Below, in pieces: positions 24,907-32,693 of a stretch of DNA of 64,000 nt. Origin of the DNA: Sulfitobacter sp. W027 (lineage in GTDB: Bacteria; Pseudomonadota; Alphaproteobacteria; Rhodobacterales; Rhodobacteraceae). The translations under genes were made by a program, and so were the position numbers. The notes below the pieces were generated by a model that searched no databases, was not told where the DNA came from, and saw nothing but the letters and a program-made list of their open reading frames with translations. Within the stretch, counting starts at the first letter, position 1. Each line of letters opens with the position of its first letter. The stretch is from contig NZ_CP083567.1 of assembly GCF_025143985.1 (NCBI RefSeq), positions 1 through 64,000 on the forward strand. Direction: 5' to 3'.

Positions 24907-26288
24907 TTCTCGGCCTCCTTCCGTTCCTGATCATCGCGCCACCAAGCGCCCAGCAAAATCTCTTTGAACTCAGCATAGGTCCGGTCAAAAGTCTCCCGGC
25001 CTCGCGTATAGGTCTCGCGATTGAAGTCCCGATAATCGGCTTCGTAAATCCCGTTCACGCTCTCCCCGGCTTGCCCGACCATCGCCGTGAATTCCTGCCG
25101 ATAGGTGTTGGTCATGTCACCGAAATAGGCCTGGATCACATTCGCCAGATCTGTCTGCTGGCTGGCATCAAACCGCGTGATAATCGCCCGGACCACATCC
25201 CATTCAAACTTCATCTCCGGCAGCCCTTCCCGCCGCCGCGCCGCGTTCTCTCCCTCCTCAATCGAGGCGAAGGTCGAGTAAAGCATATCAAAGAACCGCC
25301 CCGTGGAATCGAACTCTAAAAAGGACGCCCCTAAAGGCACCAAAATGATATCTGCCGCCGCCAAAGCGTTGATGGTCAAATAGCCGAGGGCAGGGGGGGT
25401 ATCGAGCAAGATGATATCATACTCATCCAGAGCTCCCCCCGCCTCCAAGGCCGAAGAAAGAGCATCCCACAAAGCCCAATGCCGCAAGGCCATCCGCCAG
25501 ACGGGGATCTGGAACTCAGCCCAGTAAAGGTTCAGCTGCGCGCCGACCAAGTCGATGTTGGGCCAATGGGTCTTTTGAATGACGTCTTTGAGCGAGATCG
25601 TCAAAGCTTCCGTCAGGGTCTCATCCAGCGGAATCTCAGGCTCTGCTGCCGCCGCGCGGACGCGGTTCTCGGCCTGCACCTGCACCGCATAATCGCGTGC
25701 GAGCAGGGGGAAAATCGTCTGCCATTCGTCCTGAACCTGGCCGCCCATGATCGAGGTCATCGACCCTTGGGAATCAAGGTCCACCACCAGTACTTTGTAG
25801 CCGTCTAATGCTGCCGACATCGCCAAATGCGCCGCGGTTGAGGTCTTGCCGACGCCGCCCTTAAAATTGGCGACTGCGACCACTTTTGCGGGCAGCCCTT
25901 TTGGCCGGTACGGGCGGTATTCCTTGGTGCTGACACCCTCTTCGGCAAAGTGATTTCGCAGCGTCAGAATCTCTTCGAGGCTGAACCGTTTTGCGCTGCC
26001 GGATCCTTCGCCCTGAGGAAGCTCGGGGTGTTTGTTTAACACCCTCCGTAGATGCGCTGGAGCCACGGGGATGAGGTATCGGCAAATCTCCCACGTCGAA
26101 AATTTTCGAAGCTTTTTCTGGCCATCTGGGGCATAACCGCGTTTAGCGAGATCTGCTCTGCCGCGACCGGCGAATGCGGCGGCTTTTGCGAATCGGGCGG
26201 TGTCTACTGGATCGCTGAGTTTCGCTGCTGCGGCCTTGGGGTCCAGATTGAAATAGGGGGGCAGGGGGGTGCCCGACTTCTTGTCCAT
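24885..26288 (-). CDS. parA: ParA-family partition ATPase
   Basis: I start at the ATG at 26288 (GAGG 9 bp upstream); an upstream TTG is possible. The ~467-residue protein has an N-terminal DNA-binding region ('FSTWEICRYLIPVAPAHLRR') and a deviant Walker A 'FKGGVGKTSTAAH' near residue 140, followed by A' 'VLVVDLDSQGSMTS' and Walker B 'IILLDTPPALG'. The long N-terminal HTH is typical of type Ia ParA proteins, which also repress their own promoter. It forms an operon with parB and is divergent from rep across the putative origin. Confidence 0.94.
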   Translation of the reverse strand: MDKKSGTPLPPYFNLDPKAAAAKLSDPVDTARFAKAAAFAGRGRADLAKRGYAPDGQKKLRKFSTWEICRYLIPVAPAHLRRVLNKHPELPQGEGSGSAKRFSLEEILTLRNHFAEEGVSTKEYRPYRPKGLPAKVVAVANFKGGVGKTSTAAHLAMSAALDGYKVLVVDLDSQGSMTSIMGGQVQDEWQTIFPLLARDYAVQVQAENRVRAAAAEPEIPLDETLTEALTISLKDVIQKTHWPNIDLVGAQLNLYWAEFQIPVWRMALRHWALWDALSSALEAGGALDEYDIILLDTPPALGYLTINALAAADIILVPLGASFLEFDSTGRFFDMLYSTFASIEEGENAARRREGLPEMKFEWDVVRAIITRFDASQQTDLANVIQAYFGDMTNTYRQEFTAMVGQAGESVNGIYEADYRDFNRETYTRGRETFDRTYAEFKEILLGAWWRDDQERKEAENGETQTA

Positions 26289-26401
26289 GTTGTGATGCCT
26301 CAATCAGATCATCATTATTCGATGTTATCACCCTAATCATCGCACATCTTTTTTGGAATGGGAATCGGTAACGGTTGATGTACTTGTTTGGTAGAGGAGA
26401 C

Positions 26402-26419
26402 GGTTTCGCACGCGAAACC
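26402..26419 (-). promoter_or_regulatory. parS: parS-like site 4, upstream of parA
   Basis: GGTTTCGC-AC-GCGAAACC lies 114 bp upstream of the parA start, at the edge of an AT-rich stretch. It matches site 1 exactly. Confidence 0.85.
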
Positions 26420-26423
26420 TATC

Positions 26424-26644
26424 TTTTCATCCTCAAATTTATCGAAGAAAAAGCCTCATAGTTTGTTATTGTTTATTAATTATAGAATCTTTGCATTCAA
26501 ATTATACCAGTAAGACAAAGGCTTATAGTCACTTAGGCACCCATCTACAGGTCGATGGGTGCCCGCTTACGGGCTGTCGGGAACCAGTATGCAGTATAGC
26601 GGGTGCTGATTCGCAGTAGGATGGGTGCCGATGCGCGGGAGCGG
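26424..26644. other. Putative replication origin: AT-rich stretch plus iterons
   Basis: 26424-26520 is distinctly AT-rich (TTTGTTATTGTTTATTAATT and similar), a candidate unwinding element. It is followed by an inverted repeat, GGCACCCATC (26536-26545)/GATGGGTGCC (26554-26563), and by four 22-bp phased repeats. It lies between parA and a Rep_3 initiator gene, the usual site of oriV in iteron plasmids. Confidence 0.6.
26557..26644 (+). repeat. Four degenerate 22-bp iteron-like direct repeats
   Basis: Units begin at 26557, 26579, 26601 and 26623, exactly 22 bp apart. Units 1, 3 and 4 share GGGTGCY; units 3 and 4 share GGGTGCYGATKCGC; units 2 and 3 share GCAGTA at the same phase. A 22-bp period keeps Rep monomers on one face of the helix, as in known iteron origins. 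Confidence 0.6.
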
Positions 26645-26723
26645 CCTGAAAACGGTGAATTAGGCGAACTTTGGGTGGTTGGTCGCTCATGTGCGAGGCC
26701 AAAATCTTGGTGAAAACTGGTTA

Positions 26724-26765
26724 GGGACCCGTTTCCGGGATGAGTGTTTCCCGTAGACGGGTCCC
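26724..26765 (+). promoter_or_regulatory. Stem-loop in the rep leader
   Basis: GGGACCCGT (26724-26732) pairs with ACGGGTCCC (26757-26765) about 100 bp upstream of the rep start. It may be an attenuator or antisense-RNA target controlling copy number, or a Rep-binding inverted repeat; the sequence alone does not decide. Confidence 0.45.
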
Positions 26766-26866
26766 CATTGAATGATTGAGATCAGGCACCTTTTGAGCAA
26801 TAATGGGGAGAGGGTCACCCAAGAGCGCGAAGCGTCAGAGGCGGTGGCGGTAGAGCAGAGACCGAC

Positions 26867-28138
26867 ATGAGCAGCAGCATTCTCCATGACAGGTTAACCG
26901 GTGCCCTTCGCCGGCAATCGGTGAAAAAGAACGTGGCTGCGATCCATGTGTCGGGAAAGCTCACTCTTTTGCAGCGGAAGCTTAGCAATGTCTTGCTGCT
27001 GAATGCCTATGACACGCTGGTGACGCGAAACAAACACCAGATCGACGCGCGGACGTTGTGCATGATGGTGGGGTATAATTCCAACGATATGGACACGCTG
27101 AAGCAGTCCCTTCGCAGTTTGGCCGAGACCACGGCGGAATGGGATATGTTGGATGCCAATGGGCGACAGGAATGGGGTGTTTCGGCGCTTTTGTCCTATG
27201 CAAAGCTGTCGGCAGGGGTCTGTGAGTATGCGTATTCACCGGCTCTGGCGGAAAAACTGCACGATCCTAAAGTCTTTGCGTTGATCAATTTGAACATCCA
27301 GCGGCGCTTTACCTCGGGCCATGCTTTGGCGCTCTATGAAAATTGCTATCGGTTTTTGCGTACCGGCTCGACCGGATGGTGGCCTATCGACTTGTTTCGC
27401 CGTCTTATGGGGGTGGATGGCAGCGCCTATTATGAAAGCTTCAAGCACCTGAATGCCAAAATTATCAAACCGGCTGTGGCAGAGGTGAATAAAACGTCAA
27501 ATATCCTGATCACGCCTGAGCTGCATAAGATGGGCCGTCAGGTCAGCGAAATTCGGTTTCTTATCAAAGAGAACCCCCAGCTTGCGATGCTCGACATCGA
27601 TGATGGCGAAGGTCTGCGGCAGGGGGCAGTTTATACCGCCCTCATGGAACTGGGGGTTTCTGACCGGCTGGCGCGGCAGTGGATTTCTGAGCATGGCGAG
27701 GATTATGTCTCGGAAAAAATTGCTTATTTGAAGGGCAGGGGGGGCGTTGATAGCCCTGTCGGATACCTCAGGGCTGCGTTGAAGAACGACTATAAGGCTG
27801 AAAAGCCCGTGGCGCCGACGCCCAAGGCAAAGGCCGACGCCGTTGTGCGCAGTGCTCAGACCGCCGCATCTGACGCTGCCGAAGAAGAGCGCGCCCAAGT
27901 CGTCGAAGGGGAGCGCAAGGTGCGGGCCGCGATCATGGCAAGGGTTCAGGAGATTGTTGAATCTCGCTCTCCGACGCAGAGGGACGCAGACCGCAAGCTC
28001 TTCTTGGCTTGGTTGAGCGATGAGCTTTTGAAATCCGAGTTCTCTCGGCTGGGCTGGAAAGCGGCCCTATGCGCGTCCGAGATGCGCGCCTTTTGGGAAG
28101 ACCTGATCCCGGACGCTTTTGGTGAAGAGCAGTCATAA
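26867..28138 (+). CDS. Plasmid replication initiator, Rep_3 superfamily (RepB-type of roseobacter plasmids)
   Basis: The 423-residue product begins with the two winged-helix pattern of Rep_3 initiators: 'LTLLQRKLSNVLLLNAYDTL', 'LKQSLRSLAETTAEWDML', then 'FTSGHALALYENCYRFLRTG' and 'WPIDLFRRLMGV..YYESFKHLNAKIIKPAV'. A basic, Ala/Glu-rich C-terminal region (from ~residue 300) is less conserved. It would bind the upstream iterons and open the origin. Together with divergent parAB this marks an independent replicon. Roseobacter nomenclature (RepA versus RepB type) cannot be fixed without a tree. Confidence 0.85.
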   Translation: MSSSILHDRLTGALRRQSVKKNVAAIHVSGKLTLLQRKLSNVLLLNAYDTLVTRNKHQIDARTLCMMVGYNSNDMDTLKQSLRSLAETTAEWDMLDANGRQEWGVSALLSYAKLSAGVCEYAYSPALAEKLHDPKVFALINLNIQRRFTSGHALALYENCYRFLRTGSTGWWPIDLFRRLMGVDGSAYYESFKHLNAKIIKPAVAEVNKTSNILITPELHKMGRQVSEIRFLIKENPQLAMLDIDDGEGLRQGAVYTALMELGVSDRLARQWISEHGEDYVSEKIAYLKGRGGVDSPVGYLRAALKNDYKAEKPVAPTPKAKADAVVRSAQTAASDAAEEERAQVVEGERKVRAAIMARVQEIVESRSPTQRDADRKLFLAWLSDELLKSEFSRLGWKAALCASEMRAFWEDLIPDAFGEEQS

Positions 28139-28244
28139 GCTCGGCGTTTAAGATGTCCTTGCCCAGCCTCCTAACATTTTATCCTAATCCTTTGAACGGT
28201 AAGTGCCAGTCGGCTTCTAATGGGAACCGAGGATTTGTGTGGCT

Positions 28245-28284
28245 CCAAAAAAAAGCCGCCCGGCAAGTTAGCACCGAGCGGCTT
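28245..28284 (-). terminator. Rho-independent terminator for the small secreted-protein gene
   Basis: On the minus strand AAGCCGC-cCGG pairs with CCG-aGCGGCTT (arms 28253-28263 and 28274-28284, one mismatch), followed by a run of eight T (28247-28254 read in reverse). It lies ~100 bp after the stop of the gene at 28382. Confidence 0.85.
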
Positions 28285-28381
28285 ATTGGCTGTAGACAAC
28301 CATTTAATTATCTCTCGGTTGAAACTGCATGCCGTTCGATGAATCTGTCACATCAAACGGCACGTCAGAACCCGAATGGTA

Positions 28382-28645
28382 TCAATCCGTGTCGGTCGTA
28401 CCAGTTGTTCCGTTCGAGCCTCCGCCGGCTGCCGCTGCCAACACCGCCGCAGCACCCAAACCGACAAGGCCGACGCCAACAGGGCCCAGGCCTCCAAAAC
28501 CAAGGCCCCGTGGTGGGACCGGCACTACGACTTGGCTGTTGACGTCTACGATAACCTTGTCGTCGGGGGCTGCCTCAAACCCACCTGCCGAAGCGGCGAT
28601 GGGCAGGGCCAGAGATACGGCAGCGATGGCAAAAAAGGATTTCAT
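28382..28645 (-). CDS. Small secreted or membrane-anchored Gly/Val-rich protein of unknown function
   Basis: The ATG at 28645 opens an 87-residue protein with a clear signal peptide ('MKSFFAIAAVSLALPIAASA'), a short acidic stretch ('APDDKVIVDVNSQVVVPVPP'), a glycine-rich hydrophobic helix ('GFGGLGPVGVGLVGLGAAAV') and a Thr/Asp-rich tail ('GSNGTTGTTDTD'). No ribosome site is strong. It lies 89 bp downstream of the Wzc-type gene on the same strand and ends at a good terminator, so it is probably part of the export operon. I do not recognise a family. Confidence 0.6.
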   Translation of the reverse strand: MKSFFAIAAVSLALPIAASAGGFEAAPDDKVIVDVNSQVVVPVPPRGLGFGGLGPVGVGLVGLGAAAVLAAAAGGGSNGTTGTTDTD

Positions 28646-28734
28646 AATATGGGCTCCACTTTTACTCCTGCAATATCGCAGGGAATTTGATACAACACTA
28701 TCAAAGCTCAGCGACCCGATGCAAGAGGGATTGT

Positions 28735-30858
28735 TCAACTCTGATAGTAACCTGAGTATGTGCCGTAGCGATCACCATAACCGTAGCGTTTCATCTTGCT
28801 ATTGTCGATCTGGCCCAGAACCAAACCGCTCACCTTAAGGTTCACGCTCTGAAGGGCTTTCAGACCGTCAAGTACCTGCCGGTGAGATGTGTTATCCCAA
28901 TGCACGGTATAGATAATAGCATCCACCAACTGGCCAATTACGCGGGCATCTGGGACGGCTAGAACGGGAGGGGTATCGATGATGATGTGATCGTAATAAG
29001 CGCGGAGTTCTTTAATAAATTCGGCAAATGTCTTCGATGAGAATAAATCTGCCGCGTTGATGCGGGATGTCTCGCCAAACAATACATCGGCCCCTAGTGT
29101 TTCATCATGAACAATCGCTTGATCGAGCGTGATTTCCCCCGATATTACCGACAAAAACCCCTTATGCACATCATGGCCGAAGTATTCGTTCAGCACCCGG
29201 CGCCGCAGGTCTCCTTCGATAAGGAGAACTTTTGCGCCGAGGCCCGCAAAGTTTTGGGCCAAAGCAATCGACTGAGTCGTCTTTCCTTCCCCGGGAACTG
29301 AGGATGTGGACATGATAACCTTGGGCGGGGTGTCGAGGTTTGCAAGCAAGAGAGAGGTACGCAAGTTTCGGACCGCCTCCGCTGCAGCCGAATTTGGCTT
29401 TTGTGTAAGGTATTCCAGAACGTTCTTACGATGCTTGGCCGGAATTTTCGGGATTTGTCCGATGACCGAGTAGCCTGTCTTATTCTCAAGATCTTCGGGG
29501 GTTCGAAATGTATTCTGCGCCATCTCTCGCAGCAATACGAGGCCGGCTCCTGTCATCAGGCCTAAGATCATAGAAAGCGCCAATATCCGTGATTTGCGCG
29601 GCGCGGAGGGGCCAGATGGTACCACGGCACGGCTGAGAACCCGGCTGTCGGCCTGTTGGATGCCCTGTTGAATGCTGGTTTCCTTTAGTCGACTGAGAAA
29701 AGCCTCGTAAAGCAGGCGACTCGCTTCAACCTCGCGTTGCAGTTGTTCCAGAGTGACCAACTCTTTCGATTGTTTGTCGATGCGTGCGGAAACGTCCTCG
29801 ATAGAAGCCTCTATTGCGGTGAGTTGGGACTGAGAACGCGCAACCTCAAGCTCTACTCTCGCTACAAGCGCGTCCGCTCTCGTGCTAAAGGCCGACTGGC
29901 TACCTGCCGTTCCATCCTGCAGCTGTCGCAGCGCTTGGTTAAGCAAGCTGTCTTCGGCGATCTCTGCGAAGGCTGCCAAATCACCCTGTCGGGCCGCGCG
30001 TAGAGCCTCCAACTCTTCAGTTGTTGCCTTAACCTGAACAGCGAGGGTGAGGCGGCGATCTCTCAGTTCCTTTAACTGCCGATTAAGTCCAGCAAGCGTT
30101 TCGACATTGACCAGTTCTGTATTCGTCGAAAAATCCTTTAATCTGGCCTGAGCACTTTCAAGCTCAATCTGAAGCCCACTGACGCGTTCACTAAGCCAAG
30201 CGGTTGCCTGCTCAGTTTTTTCGAACTTAACAGCAATTTGGCTTTGGATGTAGAGTTCGGCAAGCCGGTTCGCGATTGCGGCGGACTTTGCTGGGTCCTC
30301 TGTCGTAGCATTGATCAAAAAAACAAAACTCTGGCGCAGATTGGAGGCCGAAGTTGCCGCGAGAACAGCATTAATTGTTGAGTCTAGGATGGCGCGGTCT
30401 GAGGTAGGGGCAGGTGCGGCGGGCTCCTTAAAAAGACCCCGAAGAAACCCCACAACCTGTCCTAAAGAAAACCGAGGACCCGGCTGCAGCCGCCTATTAA
30501 ACTCAGGGTCTTCTAGAAGGTTCATGTCCAGCACTAGGTCTTCGATCAGGCCGCGCGACCTGAGAACCTCGACTTCGGTATTGATCGTAGATTGATCACC
30601 ACCTAGGCCCGTGACGACGCTCTCGATATCCATAACTTGTTCTTGCCGGCTTTCTAGCGCGACGGCGGCTTTGGCGGTATAGACTGGGACGGCTACGCCA
30701 TAGGCGTAATAACCTCCGATAAGCAACCCCAACAGGCCCGCTAAGGCAATCCAAAGCTTGCCGCGCCAAAGAGTGTGGAAAAGGCTAGCAAGATCGATTT
30801 CGTCGTCGCTCTGCTGGTCTTGACGATTGATGTCCGAAATTATCGGTGACTGCTTCAT
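28735..30858 (-). CDS. wzc: Wzc-type polysaccharide co-polymerase with BY-kinase domain
   Basis: This 707-residue protein starts with a Wzz domain (TM helix 'GKLWIALAGLLGLLIGGYYA', then a long periplasmic coiled-coil region) and a second TM near residue 440 ('ILALSMILGLMTGAGLVLL'). It ends with a cytoplasmic tyrosine-kinase domain: Walker A SSVPGEGKTT (519-528), A' 'VLLIEGDLRRR', Walker B IIIDTPP (625-631). The tail has six tyrosines at 692, 694, 698, 701, 704 and 705, the autophosphorylation cluster. It controls chain length and export with the Wza-type protein. No low-molecular-weight tyrosine phosphatase gene is next to it. Confidence 0.93.
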   Translation of the reverse strand: MKQSPIISDINRQDQQSDDEIDLASLFHTLWRGKLWIALAGLLGLLIGGYYAYGVAVPVYTAKAAVALESRQEQVMDIESVVTGLGGDQSTINTEVEVLRSRGLIEDLVLDMNLLEDPEFNRRLQPGPRFSLGQVVGFLRGLFKEPAAPAPTSDRAILDSTINAVLAATSASNLRQSFVFLINATTEDPAKSAAIANRLAELYIQSQIAVKFEKTEQATAWLSERVSGLQIELESAQARLKDFSTNTELVNVETLAGLNRQLKELRDRRLTLAVQVKATTEELEALRAARQGDLAAFAEIAEDSLLNQALRQLQDGTAGSQSAFSTRADALVARVELEVARSQSQLTAIEASIEDVSARIDKQSKELVTLEQLQREVEASRLLYEAFLSRLKETSIQQGIQQADSRVLSRAVVPSGPSAPRKSRILALSMILGLMTGAGLVLLREMAQNTFRTPEDLENKTGYSVIGQIPKIPAKHRKNVLEYLTQKPNSAAAEAVRNLRTSLLLANLDTPPKVIMSTSSVPGEGKTTQSIALAQNFAGLGAKVLLIEGDLRRRVLNEYFGHDVHKGFLSVISGEITLDQAIVHDETLGADVLFGETSRINAADLFSSKTFAEFIKELRAYYDHIIIDTPPVLAVPDARVIGQLVDAIIYTVHWDNTSHRQVLDGLKALQSVNLKVSGLVLGQIDNSKMKRYGYGDRYGTYSGYYQS

Positions 30859-31176
30859 AAGGTTTCCATGCCGTCTGCTCGTTTGATGCAGGTGCCTACA
30901 CCGGTATGCATGTCAATGCTACGCTAGATGGCGAGGAATCTTTACAAAGCAAGCCTGACAAGGTCACGCAGCCTGTGCTCGCGGTACTAACGGGTGGCAC
31001 TGAAGTGGGGTGTTTCGCGCTAACCCAACCGATTGCTACTTCGGTTTGTATTGAAAGTTCCTTCGTTAACGAAAAGCAAAGAGGGGGGTGTTTTGAATAA
31101 CACACTGAAATGGCAGGTTGATTTCAAAATTCACTCCGCGAGACTGACTAAAAGTTGCTGATCGCAGCACCTACTA
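30859..31176. other. Intergenic region between wzc and the IS630 element
   Basis: There is no credible gene; short ORFs on both strands lack ribosome sites and motifs. The region presumably holds the wzc promoter (reading leftward), but no clear -35/-10 pair stands out. The IS630 copy inserted at its far end separates it from the wbpL-like gene. Confidence 0.5.
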
Positions 31177-32346
31177 GTGTTCTGAGTCTGACACCTCCTA
31201 CCTGTTTCCGCGAGTTTCATCGAGTTTGTTCAGTGCGCAGCGTTCCCGGGTGAGGATATCCTCTGCGGTTTTGGTCCATTTGAAGGGTTTTGGCTTCTCG
31301 TTGTGGTGGGCCAGATAGTCGTAGATCGCGGCCTCAAGGACATCGACGCTGGAATAGCTGCCGCGCCGGATGCGCCTTGACGTGATCTCGGCAAAGAAGC
31401 GCTCCACCAGGTTCAGCTATGACGCGCTGGTGGGCGTGAAGTGCAGCGTGAAGCGCGGGTGCTTTTCAAGCCAGGCCTTCACCTCAGGCGTCTTGTGGGT
31501 GGCGTAGTTGTCGAGCACCAGATGCACATCGCGCTTCGGGGGCACAGCCTTGTCGATCTGTCGCAGAAATTTTAGGAACTCCTGCGCACGATGGCGTGGC
31601 ATGCAATCGCCAATGACGGTGCCTGATTTCACGTCCAGCGCCGCGAACAGCGTAGTCGTTCCGTGGCGTTTGTAAGCGTGCGTTACGGTCGCGGCACGAC
31701 CCTTCTTGAGCGGCAACCCCGGTTGGGTGCGGTCGAGTGCCTGGAACTGCGATTTTTCGTCGACACAGAGCACCACGGCCCGGTCCGGTGGGTCGAGGTA
31801 AAGCCCGACGATATCTGTGACCTTCTCTTCGAACATCGGATCATTCGAGACCTTGAACCCCTTCGTGAGGTGCGGTTTGAGACCGGCCTCGGCCCATATC
31901 CGCCCGACGCTCGTCGGCGAGATGCCCATGGCCTCGGCCATCAGCGCGCGGCTCCAGTCCGTTGCATTGGGAGGGGTTTCCTGCACCGTCTTGGCAATCA
32001 CCTTCAGCCTTGTTTCCACGGGCAAAGGCGGCACCCGCGAGGGTCGCGTCTTATCACGCTTGAGACCGGCCACGCCCTCATCGAGATACCGCTGCTGCCA
32101 GCGCCAGACCGTGGGTTTCGACGTGCGCGCGCGTCGCATGATCTCGAACGTACCATGACCGTCTGCTGTGGCCAAGACGATCTCGGCCCGCCAGACAAGC
32201 TTGCGCGCAGTGTTGCGGTTGCTGATCAGGGCTTGAAGCTCAGCACGGTCGGCGGGGCCAAGGTAAAGGCAGATGTTATCGCGTCTCATGCCTCAAATAT
32301 GGCACATCACGCTGTCGATGGGAATCTTCTGTCAGGTGGTTAACAC
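31177..32346 (-). mobile_element. IS630-family insertion sequence
   Basis: The ends read GTGTTCTGAGTCTGACA (left) and, on the other strand, GTGTTAACCACCTGACA (right), an imperfect terminal inverted repeat. Each is flanked by TA (31175-31176 and 32347-32348), the target duplication expected of IS630. The element is 1170 bp and contains one interrupted transposase gene. Confidence 0.8.
31198..32289 (-). pseudogene. IS630 transposase interrupted by an in-frame amber codon
   Basis: Residues from 32289 form the HTH region ('ARTSKPTVWRWQQRYLDEGV') and the DDE domain with D in 'VLCVDEKSQ' and 'LVLDNYATHKTPEVK'. At 31417-31419 a TAG replaces the expected tryptophan in 'PTSAS-stop-LNLVERFF'. The third catalytic residue (E of 'LVERFF') follows in the same frame, with the rest of the C-terminus to 31198. 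A single G-to-A change therefore makes a product without its last acidic residue, and the copy should be immobile unless trans-mobilised. Confidence 0.88.
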
Positions 32347-32348
32347 TA

Positions 32349-32693
32349 GGGGTTGAGTCTTGTATTTGCCGTGAGAATAAGTTTATGTGGCATGAATTGA
32401 GCGTAGCGTGAAAGCTGTATGATCGCCTCCGCGGGCTTTACGAAAAGGGGAAGCTTACGGGTTTGGCGCTCAATAATATATAGTTGGGTTGAGGATGGTT
32501 GAGTGTTTTTCTGGGTCGCCACTATTGCGTGGGTTTCTGCTCAGTAGATTTGAAAAAAAACGAGCTGCTGTAGAGCAATCTGAGAGCGCGCTTTTGTCGA
32601 GTAAGTTTTTAAACATAGTTGCTTATATAAACACGTGCGCCGGACCGGCCATTGTCGCGACGGTAAAGTTTTGGCCAACAGGGGCATCGTATT
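32349..32693. other. AT-richer intergenic region upstream of the wbpL-like gene
   Basis: No protein-like frame was found. The segment 32610-32640 (TTTAAACATAGTTGCTTATATAAAC) is promoter-like and precedes the TTG start at 32694. Base composition is lower in GC than its neighbours, which suggests imported or regulatory DNA. Confidence 0.4.

Noticed and set aside
25386..25399. Run of G within parA as a slippage site
   Set aside because: It encodes the conserved Walker B 'DTPPA' and is explained by codon choice.
26846..26853. GGCGGTAG, the core of the enterobacterial ops element recognised by RfaH
   Set aside because: It lies 14 bp upstream of the replication initiator, not at a polysaccharide promoter, and lacks the following conserved bases. 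Most likely chance in GC-rich DNA.
23825..28138. Interpretation as a repABC-type operon
   Set aside because: The initiator is on the opposite strand from parAB and belongs to the Rep_3 superfamily; there is no RepC-like gene downstream of parB.
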